Source of the DNA: an uncultured Marinicella sp.
GTDB lineage: Bacteria; Pseudomonadota; Gammaproteobacteria; Xanthomonadales; Marinicellaceae
Reading direction: 5' to 3'
DNA: 64,000 nt
Assembly (NCBI GenBank): GCA_947502595.1
Contig: CANNAM010000001.1
Location: 186,001-250,000, forward strand
Position 1 is the stretch's first letter, and every line of letters begins with the position of its first letter. A model generated the notes under the pieces. The model was not told the origin of the DNA. It made no database searches and saw nothing but the letters and a program-made list of their open reading frames with translations. Both the position numbers and the translations under genes were made by a program. Of the stretch, positions 54,260 to 62,560 are shown one piece after another.

Positions 54260-56211
54260 CAGTCTTGTAGTTCAGCCAAGTCTTTATACAGTTTCAAGGC
54301 TTCAGGGTTGGCCAGTGCGTCGGTATTGGCCACTGTTTTGCCATGAATCACATCGCGAACTGCAATTTCAACTATTTTGCCGCTGATGGTTTTCGGAATT
54401 TCTGCCACCGCAATGATTTTGGCTGGTACATGTCTGGGTGTGGTGTTTTTTCGAATGGTTTGGCGAATTTTATGGCGCAACTCATCATCTAATTGGTGGC
54501 CTTGTTGCATCACCACAAATAACACCACCCGGGTGTCGTCTTGCCATTCCTGGCCAACCACTATTGATTCAGTGATTTCTGGCAAAGCCTCGACTTGACG
54601 GTAAATCTCAGCGGTACCGATGCGCACCCCACCTGGGTTCAAAGTGGTGTCTGAACGTCCGTAAATAACCATGCCACCTTGTGCGGTTATTTCTGCACGG
54701 TCAGAATGACACCAGATGTTGTCATATTTATCAAAGTAGGCGGCTTTGTATTTTTGGTGGTCGGCATCTTGCCAAAAATAGACAGGCATGGATGGAAAAG
54801 CTTTGTCACATGCCAGCTCACCCGGAGCGCCAATGATGCTCTGTTGCTGCTCATCTAAAATTTTAACCGCCATGCCCAAGCCCAAACATTGTAGCTGGCC
54901 TGAATACACCGGTAAATTGCTGTTGCCCAGCGCAAAGCAAGAACAAATATCGGTACCGCCTGATATTGAGGACAAACAGACATCGGCTTTGACATCGCGG
55001 TATACGTAGTCAAAACTTTCAGGCATCAATGGTGAGCCAGTAGAAAACAGGGTTTCGAGCTGATTAAGCTGGTGTGATTCACGCGGCTTGATGCCGGCTT
55101 TTTCAACCGCTGAAATCCACTTGGCTGAAGTGCCAAAGTGGGTGATGCCATGCTTGTCCACCAGGTCGAATAAGCGGTTGCCATCTGGATAAAAAGGCGA
55201 GCCATCAAACAGCACCAAGCTGGCACCAGTGGCCAATGTGGAAGCCATCCAATTCCACATCATCCAACCACAGGTGGTGAAATAAAACAGTCTTTTGCCT
55301 TCAGCCACATCGGCATGCAGCATCAGTTCTTTGAGGTGTTGTAATAAGATTCCACCGCTGCGGTGCACAATACATTTGGGTTTGCCGGTGGTGCCCGATG
55401 AGTACAAAATGTACAACGGATGATCAAACGGCACCGGCATGTAGCTAACAGCCAGTTGTGGGTCAGTGCCTGTCAACCAATCAGTTAAACCAATGCAAGT
55501 TTTAGGCAGTGGCTGGTCTGAAGCGATAAATTCGATGATAACAGTGTGTTCAATGCTGTCAATTTGCGCAATAATTTGTTCGACTTTAGCCAGACAATCA
55601 TGGGTTTTGCCGTTGTACTCATAAGCGTTGACACTGAACAGTACTTTTGGTGCTATCTGTCCGAACCGATCCACCACGCCATTGATGCCAAAATCCGGTG
55701 AAGTTGAAGACCACACGGCACCCAACGCGGTGGTTGCCAACATGGCCACTATGGTTTCAGGGATATTAGGCATAAAACCTGCCACCCGATCACCCACCCC
55801 AACACCACAAGCACGCAGCTGCTGTTGCACTTGTGAAACTTGACTGATCAGTTGGTTGTAACTCAAGGTATGTACTTTGCCAGATTCAGATTCAAAAGTA
55901 ATGGCGGTGTCATCACCTTGGTGTTTAAGTAAGTTTTCAGCAAAATTCATGGTCATGCCTTTGAACCACTGGGCTTCAATCATATGCCCTTCATCAAGCA
56001 AATCATCACTGGCTTCTTGGTGGTAAATCACCCCACAAAAATCAATCACAGCGCGCCAAAATTCAGCACGGTTGTTGATTGAGTACGCATGTAGAGCAGG
56101 GTAGTCACTGATGTTCAGTCCATGTTGCTGATTCAACATACTGGTGAATTGAGTCATTTGGCTGTTGGCCAATAATTGTTCAGAAGGTTGCCAAAGGATG
56201 TGGTCTGACAT
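54259..56211 (-). CDS. aacS: Acetoacetyl-CoA synthetase
   Basis: AacS activates acetoacetate to its CoA ester using ATP, for use in storage-polymer or ketone metabolism. The 650-residue ANL enzyme has the N-terminal ACAS segment and ALGAVWSSTSPDFG. It also has the nucleotide loop ILYSSGTTGKPKCIVH, the acetoacetate-type CLSSISGGTDICSCF, and PKTISGKIVEIAVRDVIHG with the acylation-site lysine. It is coupled to the WYL regulator gene downstream. Confidence 0.93.
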   Translation of the reverse strand: MSDHILWQPSEQLLANSQMTQFTSMLNQQHGLNISDYPALHAYSINNRAEFWRAVIDFCGVIYHQEASDDLLDEGHMIEAQWFKGMTMNFAENLLKHQGDDTAITFESESGKVHTLSYNQLISQVSQVQQQLRACGVGVGDRVAGFMPNIPETIVAMLATTALGAVWSSTSPDFGINGVVDRFGQIAPKVLFSVNAYEYNGKTHDCLAKVEQIIAQIDSIEHTVIIEFIASDQPLPKTCIGLTDWLTGTDPQLAVSYMPVPFDHPLYILYSSGTTGKPKCIVHRSGGILLQHLKELMLHADVAEGKRLFYFTTCGWMMWNWMASTLATGASLVLFDGSPFYPDGNRLFDLVDKHGITHFGTSAKWISAVEKAGIKPRESHQLNQLETLFSTGSPLMPESFDYVYRDVKADVCLSSISGGTDICSCFALGNSNLPVYSGQLQCLGLGMAVKILDEQQQSIIGAPGELACDKAFPSMPVYFWQDADHQKYKAAYFDKYDNIWCHSDRAEITAQGGMVIYGRSDTTLNPGGVRIGTAEIYRQVEALPEITESIVVGQEWQDDTRVVLFVVMQQGHQLDDELRHKIRQTIRKNTTPRHVPAKIIAVAEIPKTISGKIVEIAVRDVIHGKTVANTDALANPEALKLYKDLAELQD

Positions 56212-56417
56212 GATTGATAATTACCCGAATTAAAACTTAGATTTTAACAATAATTACCATTAAGTTTTAGGCTTAATACGTTGAATTTTCAAAGCAGTCA
56301 TTTAAGCTTTGAAAAGAACAGCAAATTCATTCAGCGAGTTTAAATAAGCGTCTTGTATCTGCTGCAACGAGACGTTTGTTGGGAGTCATGCAGTGTAGGC
56401 TTTAAGAATACTGCCAG

Positions 56418-56445
56418 TATGGTTGAGCTTCTCAGCTCAACCATA
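56418..56445 (-). terminator. Perfect hairpin downstream of the 56471 gene
   Basis: TATGGTTGAGC (56418-56428) and GCTCAACCATA (56435-56445) pair perfectly over 11 bp with a 6-nt loop. It is 25 nt past the stop of the minus-strand gene. T-tracts are weak on both sides, so its efficiency is uncertain. Confidence 0.55.
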
Positions 56446-56470
56446 TTTAACACATGGATTATCTGCTTAC

Positions 56471-57016
56471 CTATTTTAGGTGTTCAGATAGCGCCTCTTC
56501 CAAAGCAAACATTTTCTTTTCAAACCCTGCCAATTGGTGTTTATACTGCTGCTGTAAATTGATTAATTCTTGGTTGTATTGATTCACTTTGAAGTCTTTA
56601 ACATAGCTCAGTACCAGTTGGTGGTGGTCCGGATACAAGTCCTTAATTAAGCCAGGATAATCAAAGATCAAGCAGCTGAGACAAATTGGTGGAATGGGCA
56701 ATTCTGGTAACAAGGTGGCTGCACTGCTTTGGCTGGTGGCCGGTGCAGTCGGTGAGCGGTAGATGAATGATTGTGTACATTTTTGCGAGCCAGCGCGGCC
56801 TTCGTATAAGCGCTCACCTGAAGCAGCCGTTTCTTCAGCCGCTACCCGATTGAACTCAGCTTCACAAATCTCAAGAGTCGGGCCGCTGACAGTGAACGCA
56901 TCACCATTAGTTAGTACCACTTCACCTGCATAGCCGACCATCCGCAATGCTTGACTTTGTACATTTAGGGCAGTTACTAATAATAGCGACATTGCGCTGT
57001 ACTTCAAAATTTTCAT
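56471..57016 (-). CDS. Hypothetical exported protein, 181 residues
   Basis: No family is recognised. A signal peptide (MKILKYSAMSLLLVTALNVQSQA) is followed by a small beta-type region and a proline-rich linker. A cysteine pair (ICLSC) precedes a helical, glutamine-rich C-terminus (NQELINLQQQYKHQLAGFEKKM) that could form a coiled coil. Four cysteines in the mature part suggest periplasmic disulfides, consistent with dsbB. It diverges from the lipoprotein-pilin gene at 57279, 262 nt away. Confidence 0.78.
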   Translation of the reverse strand: MKILKYSAMSLLLVTALNVQSQALRMVGYAGEVVLTNGDAFTVSGPTLEICEAEFNRVAAEETAASGERLYEGRAGSQKCTQSFIYRSPTAPATSQSSAATLLPELPIPPICLSCLIFDYPGLIKDLYPDHHQLVLSYVKDFKVNQYNQELINLQQQYKHQLAGFEKKMFALEEALSEHLK

Positions 57017-57278
57017 GATTTACTTCCTCTTATTGATATTAAATCCCAGTCAAAGTTTTTGACTGGGTAACAGATCAATTCGTAATTACTGAACAAATAC
57101 TGACATGGATATTGAAATTAAAAATAAATAATTGATGGAAGTTGATACTTACGAGGAATTACAACACTTAAAATATGTTTGAAGAAAGCAATGCTTACGT
57201 TGAATAAAGTGATAAATAAATGGGCTTGATTCATGGTCATTCGTATAATGAGCTATTCAATATACCAGGCAGAAAGCA

Positions 57279-59441
57279 ATGTACAAAATAAAAGGCATGA
57301 CCTTGTTGATGGTCTTTAGCGCGGTCTTTATCAGTGGCTGTGAAAATGACCAGTCGAGCGGTGCTGCAGCTCCTGTGTTGCGGGCACCAACAGCATATGA
57401 TTTGGACGCCAATCACAGTGCCTGGTTACGCAACCATTTGCCCAATGAAACCGTAGCCTACATAAATATCCCGACACCTTGGAATTATTTGTTTGATGCC
57501 AAAGCCGATGCCTTGCATGTGGTTCAACAACTGCCAGCGCATAAAGCGCAAGTTGAGAAAATCAAGCAAAGTGCAAAAGCCAATTATTTTCAATACATCC
57601 CAGCCCAATACCAGGGCATCGCCGACTTATTCATAGCCCACATACAAACTTCGTTGGAAGTGGCTGTAATCAATCACTCTCCTACGGCATTGTTGCCAAC
57701 GGTTGCGATGGGTACCCGATTAAAAGACATGTCCAGTGCTGAATTAGTAACTCAGCTGAATCAGCTGCTAAATACCATTGATCCAAGTGTGTCGTTAGAG
57801 TCCACAGACAATGACATGGTATGGACTTTCAAAGTGGGTCAATTTCCAGTTTACTTACAATACGATGATGCCAATGGACAACTGCTGATATACGGTGGTA
57901 TGGGCGCAAGCCAACAGCGAATGACTGATTTGTGGACGCAAAAAACCGGTGGTCAACTGACCAAAGTACAACATTTGAGCCAACAAGCTGACGCCAGTGG
58001 CTTGAACCTCAAAATGTGGGTAGCTGTGGCTAAACTCTACCAGATAGGAGGGGCTTTTGTACCACCTGTACAGCAACAATTGATTGCTGATTTGGGTTTG
58101 GATCAAATCGATTATATTTGGATGGGTGCTGAATCTTCACAAGGACAGTCGGCATTGGCATTGCATGTGATGATGCCTGAAATTGGTTGGCGCTTGATGC
58201 TGCCCAGAGCGACTGATTGGTTTGATGTGACCATGGCTGGACAACCTCGCTCAGTGATACAAATGACCTTGCCAACTTCAGCGCAACTCAAGCAGGTGGT
58301 TGAACAGTTGGATTTTCAAGAGTTAATGACTGATAAAGACCGTAAAGACTTGCAAACTTGGCGAGACATCAGAGCTGAGTTGGGTTTTGATTTCTATGAC
58401 ATGTTGGATGCCTACCAACAGCAAGTTATTTGGGTCAGTGACCAATCTGGTTCATGGTTCGCAATGAAAGTCAGGGACAATAAACTGCGTGCTGAAATTG
58501 ATCAAAGGGTAGAAGATTATTTTAATATCAAGTCATCCAGCGACACGCTTGATGGAGTTGAAATCATGCAAGTGCACTTTTCAATCTATGAAAAATTATT
58601 TGCAGCGCAGAAAAGTTTACCTGCCGATGCAGAAAAAATTCAACAATTCATGAAAATATTCAAAGACCATGTTTACTGGTATGAGGAAGATGGGGTTGTT
58701 TACATGAGCCGTTTACCACAAGTTCTGGCAATGAAAAAACAACACCCAAATCAATTGTCTATGGCTGCTTGGTTGAAACAGAACCAAGGGGGTGATTGGG
58801 CTTCTGCGGTCTTGGCTTACGGCAAAGACATCAAGCACATGCCTCAGGATTTGTATCATTATTACTTGATGCTGCTTCAAGGTTTGGGAGATTTGGCACA
58901 AACAGAAGTGGATTTATTTGCTCTGCCCACAGCCACACAACTGAATTTACCTGACGCTGGTCGAATCAACTTGCTGCTGTCATCAGATGCTGAAAAAGTC
59001 AGCTTTAAGTTTGGTTATGAGTACTCAGTTCTGGAACCGTTTTTGACGTCAGAAGGTGGCTTTACAACTTTGGCAGTGGTGGGTATTTTGGCCGCATATG
59101 CCATTCCTGCCTACAAAGATTACACCATTCGAGCCAAGATAGCGCAGCAATTGTCTTTTTCAGCGGCTGTTAAAGTAGCAGTGAGTGAAAGAATTATGGC
59201 AAATGAGCAGTTCAATGAGGAAACTTTCACAGGCATACAGGATGAGGTTTCAATAGCAGGTTTGAATTACTACATTGATGAAGAAACTGGCATGATAGTG
59301 ATTAACATGGCTGCTGTTGACCCTGTTTTTGATGACGAGGATGAACTGTATTTGGAGCCGTTGATCAATGAAGGGTATATTGAGTGGATTTGTTACAGCA
59401 GTTTCAAAGAATCGTATTTACCAACCAGTTGTAAATATTGA
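57279..59441 (+). CDS. Lipoprotein fused to a C-terminal type IV pilin-like module
   Basis: A 720-residue protein in two parts. The N-terminus is a lipoprotein signal with lipobox ISGC (C21), glutamate at +2 and a short linker. Residues about 45-590 form a soluble domain reminiscent of DUF3352-type proteins (NHLPNETVAYINIPTPWNY). From residue 593 the sequence becomes pilin-like: GGFTTLAVVGILAAYAIPAY, then KDYTIRAKIAQQLSFSAAVK, and a disulfide-type end with C705 and C718 (WICYSS, YLPTSC). The prepilin glycine and phenylalanine remain, but the helix is about six residues shorter and the glutamate at +5 is absent. It is probably envelope-located; its role is unknown. Confidence 0.85.
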   Translation: MYKIKGMTLLMVFSAVFISGCENDQSSGAAAPVLRAPTAYDLDANHSAWLRNHLPNETVAYINIPTPWNYLFDAKADALHVVQQLPAHKAQVEKIKQSAKANYFQYIPAQYQGIADLFIAHIQTSLEVAVINHSPTALLPTVAMGTRLKDMSSAELVTQLNQLLNTIDPSVSLESTDNDMVWTFKVGQFPVYLQYDDANGQLLIYGGMGASQQRMTDLWTQKTGGQLTKVQHLSQQADASGLNLKMWVAVAKLYQIGGAFVPPVQQQLIADLGLDQIDYIWMGAESSQGQSALALHVMMPEIGWRLMLPRATDWFDVTMAGQPRSVIQMTLPTSAQLKQVVEQLDFQELMTDKDRKDLQTWRDIRAELGFDFYDMLDAYQQQVIWVSDQSGSWFAMKVRDNKLRAEIDQRVEDYFNIKSSSDTLDGVEIMQVHFSIYEKLFAAQKSLPADAEKIQQFMKIFKDHVYWYEEDGVVYMSRLPQVLAMKKQHPNQLSMAAWLKQNQGGDWASAVLAYGKDIKHMPQDLYHYYLMLLQGLGDLAQTEVDLFALPTATQLNLPDAGRINLLLSSDAEKVSFKFGYEYSVLEPFLTSEGGFTTLAVVGILAAYAIPAYKDYTIRAKIAQQLSFSAAVKVAVSERIMANEQFNEETFTGIQDEVSIAGLNYYIDEETGMIVINMAAVDPVFDDEDELYLEPLINEGYIEWICYSSFKESYLPTSCKY

Positions 59442-59455
59442 TTTCTGGGTACTGC

Positions 59456-59496
59456 ACCCAACTGCTGAAATACATAATTTTTTTCAGTAGTTGGGT
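59456..59496. terminator. Long hairpin between convergent genes
   Basis: ACCCAACTGCTGAAA (59456-59470) pairs with TTTCAGTAGTTGGGT (59482-59496) with one wobble position and an 11-nt loop. It lies between the lipoprotein-pilin gene and the convergent 59510 gene, with T-rich sequence on the plus side. It is probably a bidirectional terminator. Confidence 0.75.
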
Positions 59497-59509
59497 ATTT
59501 TGATTTAAG

Positions 59510-60079
59510 TTAAGGTGTTTTGATTAACAACATAAATGGTAAATCGAAGCGGCTTTCAGTTGCTTCAAAACTGATCCAGCCAGGTGCATTTGGACGGGCA
59601 TCAAAAAAACCACCGCCACCAATGTAGCTGTCACCTTCTGGGCTGCCTGAAATGCCACATGAGCCGGTGCGATTTTCTAGCACCACAGCATATTCATCAC
59701 CGGCATAGATTTCCAAGTTGCCAGGTAATGCAAAATACCTGAATTTAGTGATTGACTCAGACACCCTTGAAGCCCTGAGCTGCTTGGCTGTATATTCCAA
59801 TGTCCCTGGTTCACCAGCCACCACTTCATTGATTGATATTCTTAAGCGGCCATTCGCACAATCGATGGGTAAAAAGATACCTTTCAATGTGCCCGTGACT
59901 TCGATGGTCATGGTTTGCGCCAGTTTTTGTTCACTGTTACTGTCACCACCAATTGCTAATGCAATGTTGTTGTCGATGTTGGGTTGTAGTTGGTCTATTA
60001 CTTTGGCGGCATCAGCCGGTTTGGTTAGTATGACATTTAAACTGCTTGCCAAGGCCATAGTTAAAATTATTTTTTTCAT
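59510..60079 (-). CDS. Hypothetical exported protein, 189 residues
   Basis: No family is recognised. It has a signal peptide (MKKIILTMALASSLNVI, cleavage likely near ADA) and a beta-rich mature region with the cysteines of FLPIDCANGRL and TGSCGISGSP. A glycine-rich loop (YIGGGGFFDARPN) is followed by a terminal LPFMLLIKTP strand. The two cysteines could form a disulfide. Its 5' UTR holds a 9-bp hairpin (GGTAACAAG at 60104-60112, CTTGTTACC at 60123-60131). It is one of two unknown exported proteins beside the lipoprotein-pilin gene. Confidence 0.78.
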   Translation of the reverse strand: MKKIILTMALASSLNVILTKPADAAKVIDQLQPNIDNNIALAIGGDSNSEQKLAQTMTIEVTGTLKGIFLPIDCANGRLRISINEVVAGEPGTLEYTAKQLRASRVSESITKFRYFALPGNLEIYAGDEYAVVLENRTGSCGISGSPEGDSYIGGGGFFDARPNAPGWISFEATESRFDLPFMLLIKTP

Positions 60080-60606
60080 TGTATTGCTCCTTTATATTAA
60101 GTTGGTAACAAGGCTAATTGGTCTTGTTACCTTCTAATTAATACGTAAAAGTTGGCAAATAAATGACAAGTCCAGACAAAAAAACCGGTGTAAACTCAGT
60201 TCATATTGAACTTGGGCGAATGTGAAGTGTTAATTGCTGTGCTTAATTGAGTGTTTTCAAATTCAGCTTGTTCTCACTTAAAGTGGTTGAGACCCGGGGA
60301 TCCATGTTAGGGGCTTATCAGGGCTTGATTGTGCTGGCCAAGAAGTGGTGGGTGTACGTGTCGAAATTAAGTTGGTTTCTTACATCAAGCATGGTTCTCA
60401 TGGATTCCTGCGCTCGCCTGAGGCACGGCTGGAGTGACGGTGATGGGGTTGTTTGGCTGGATTGAAAGGTTAGCTTGCACAGTTGACATGTTGCTGTTGA
60501 AAGGTGTTCCGCTGGTGTGACTGGTTGAGTTATGAGCATTTGAACTGATGAGTTTGTGTGGTGTGCAGTGGCCATGGGCAAGATGTGGTATTTTTGTTTT
60601 GTAGCA
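60080..60606. other. Non-coding region with a degenerate repeat
   Basis: A 527-nt gap. It contains the leader hairpin of the 59510 gene and, at 60402-60440, a segment from GGATTCCTGCGCTCGCCTGA to GGAGTGACGG that resembles dispersed bacterial intergenic repeats and, loosely, the half-copy at 13216-13260. Plus-strand open frames here have no ribosome-binding site and unusual composition, and are not called genes. Confidence 0.5.
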
Positions 60607-61086
60607 TCAAAGGGTAAACATACCCCCACTTTCATGTTGTAACAACCATTGCTTTCTTTCTAGGCCGCCAGCATAGCCAGTTAAGGTGCCATTGGCGCCG
60701 ATTACTCGGTGACAGGGGACAATGATAGAAATCGGGTTTTTGCCGTTGGCTGCACCGACTGCTCGCACAGCTTTGGGGTTATTGATTCGTTGAGCGATGT
60801 CGGCGTAGGAGGCCACTTGTCCGTAAGGGATGGTGAGCAAAGCTTGCCAAACTTGGTTTTGAAAAGCTGTGCCATTTTGTTCCAAGGGGAGTTCGAAAAC
60901 TTGTCGTTTGTTGGTGAAGTATTCGCTGAGTTGTTGCTTGGCAAGTGCAGTGAATTCATTTGGTGACACTGGTTTGTCTGGATTAGCTACAAAGTAAACG
61001 CTGCAGATACCCTTATCTGAAGCAGTGATTTCAATGCAGCCCAGCTCGTTGTTCAGGTAATCTGTATAAATCATTTTTAGTGTCAT
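60607..61086 (-). CDS. ogt: Methylated-DNA-[protein]-cysteine S-methyltransferase
   Basis: The enzyme repairs O6-methylguanine by irreversible transfer to its own cysteine. The start at 61086 (MTLKMIYTDYLNNELG) overlaps the upstream gene's stop as ATGA and gives 159 residues; a longer frame exists but is less likely. It shows FQNQVWQALLTIPYGQVASY (DNA-binding helix region) and the active site IIVPCHRVIGANG. It forms an operon with the Ada-AlkA fusion gene. Confidence 0.95.
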   Translation of the reverse strand: MTLKMIYTDYLNNELGCIEITASDKGICSVYFVANPDKPVSPNEFTALAKQQLSEYFTNKRQVFELPLEQNGTAFQNQVWQALLTIPYGQVASYADIAQRINNPKAVRAVGAANGKNPISIIVPCHRVIGANGTLTGYAGGLERKQWLLQHESGGMFTL

Positions 61087-62465
61087 AATTGACTCCACAA
61101 TTGGAAGGTAAGGTAGCTGCGCCAAGGCGACATCAGCTCAGGTTCAATCGTTTGTTGCGTTGCAGTTTTGTTGTTTATAATGGCTTTGTTAACACCCACA
61201 TCGCCAGCCAAGAATACATCGGGGTCATTTTGGCCGCGCATTTTTGCGTAGTTCACGGTCCACGGTCCGATGCCTTTGATGGATAACCAAGTTTCAGGGT
61301 TTTGTGCTGCTTGCGGTGCATCTATAAAATGTTGTGCCAGGGCGCGCAGACTTTGCTTGCGCGCAGCGGGCATTTTTAAACAGCTTAATTGACTTTGTGC
61401 CACAGCTTCAGCTGTTGGAAAATACAGTTGGCCTGTAAATGCATTAGCACCTAATTCAGTCACCAACTGAGTGACTAAGTTGGTGGCTGCTTGAACCGTA
61501 ACTTGTTGGCCTAAAATGGCACGAATACCGGCTTCAAAAACCGACCAGATGCCTGGGATGCGTAGGCCGCTTTTAAGCTGAAAATCCATTGGTAAATGGG
61601 TGGACAAATGTTGTTCAATCAGCAGGCTGTCGGTGCCTAAATCTAAAATTCTTCGGATGTTTTGTAGTACTGGGCGCAGTTGGCTTAAATCAGAGCAGTT
61701 TATTCGCACAGCAAATGCATGTTGATTTGGTAAGTGTTCAGCCACAAACGATCCCTGGCAACCGTTCAGTTCAAAGGTTCTGCCCCAGCTTTTTGTCTCG
61801 ATAGACTCTAACCCAGCAATCATTCTGGCTTGTAAAAAGTCACGCATTCGGGGCCAGTCATAAGGTGGTCGATAACTGAGCTTGAGTACCAATTCATCGT
61901 TGCTTACAGTGCCTGAATGACGAACTTGACTGGGTGTCAGTTGTAAGGTTTTGTTGAAGCAATCGTTGAAGCGTCGGACACTGTTAAAGCCAGCAGCCAA
62001 TGCTATTTGATTGATTGGCATTCGGGTTTGATGCAGCAACTGTTTGGCCATCAAACATTGTTGATACAAAGCGTAGGCCTTGGGGGCTGTACCTATGTAT
62101 TTAACAAATAACTGACGCAGGTAACGGTCACTGACACCTAAGTACTCAGCAAATTCAGTTAAAGTTTGGTGGGTTAAGTCACCGGCATCAATACATTTTA
62201 TGGCGCGGTTCAGTAGTGCTTGATTGCCGAGCCAAGCTGCTGATTGCGGTGCGCTGTCGGGTCGGCACCTTAAGCAAGGTCGAAAACCTGCTTGTGCGGC
62301 CTGGTGTGCGGTTGGGTAGTATTCAACATTGCTTGCCTTGGGTGGTGTGGCTGGACAAATGCTCCGACAATATATGCCAGTGGTTTTAACTGCAGTAAAA
62401 AAACTGCCGTCAAAACGGGCGTCTCTTGATAAACGGGCTTGGTGACAAATTTCTTGGCTCAGCAC
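61083..62465 (-). CDS. Ada-type regulator fused to AlkA DNA glycosylase
   Basis: A 460-residue three-part repair protein. The Ada N-terminal zinc domain has C33, C37, C64 and C67 (GIYCRSICPATPPKASN and RPCLRCRPD), with one cysteine accepting methyl groups from phosphotriesters. An AraC-type helix-turn-helix follows (about 90-185, IALAAGFNSVRRFNDCF). Last is an AlkA N-terminal and HhH glycosylase part with SIKGIGPWTVNYAKMRG and the catalytic aspartate region DVFLAGDVGV. The methyl sensor, activator and 3-methyladenine glycosylase are thus one chain, coupled to ogt. Confidence 0.93.
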   Translation of the reverse strand: MLSQEICHQARLSRDARFDGSFFTAVKTTGIYCRSICPATPPKASNVEYYPTAHQAAQAGFRPCLRCRPDSAPQSAAWLGNQALLNRAIKCIDAGDLTHQTLTEFAEYLGVSDRYLRQLFVKYIGTAPKAYALYQQCLMAKQLLHQTRMPINQIALAAGFNSVRRFNDCFNKTLQLTPSQVRHSGTVSNDELVLKLSYRPPYDWPRMRDFLQARMIAGLESIETKSWGRTFELNGCQGSFVAEHLPNQHAFAVRINCSDLSQLRPVLQNIRRILDLGTDSLLIEQHLSTHLPMDFQLKSGLRIPGIWSVFEAGIRAILGQQVTVQAATNLVTQLVTELGANAFTGQLYFPTAEAVAQSQLSCLKMPAARKQSLRALAQHFIDAPQAAQNPETWLSIKGIGPWTVNYAKMRGQNDPDVFLAGDVGVNKAIINNKTATQQTIEPELMSPWRSYLTFQLWSQL

Positions 62466-62560
62466 AGTATTTCAGCACAATTGAATCAGTCCATTGTAAA
62501 TGATGATGTCTGTCAAACCAGCCATTTTCGGAACTGAATGTTAATGGGCCAGCAGAGCAT

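Noticed and set aside
60293-60303. CCCGGGGATCC, identical to a piece of the pUC polylinker
   Set aside because: The bases on both sides do not continue as vector polylinker, so an 11-base chance match is more likely than contamination.
60247-60465. A 72-codon plus-strand open frame
   Set aside because: No ribosome-binding site, part of it lies in a repeat-like segment, and the composition is unlike the coding sequences around it.
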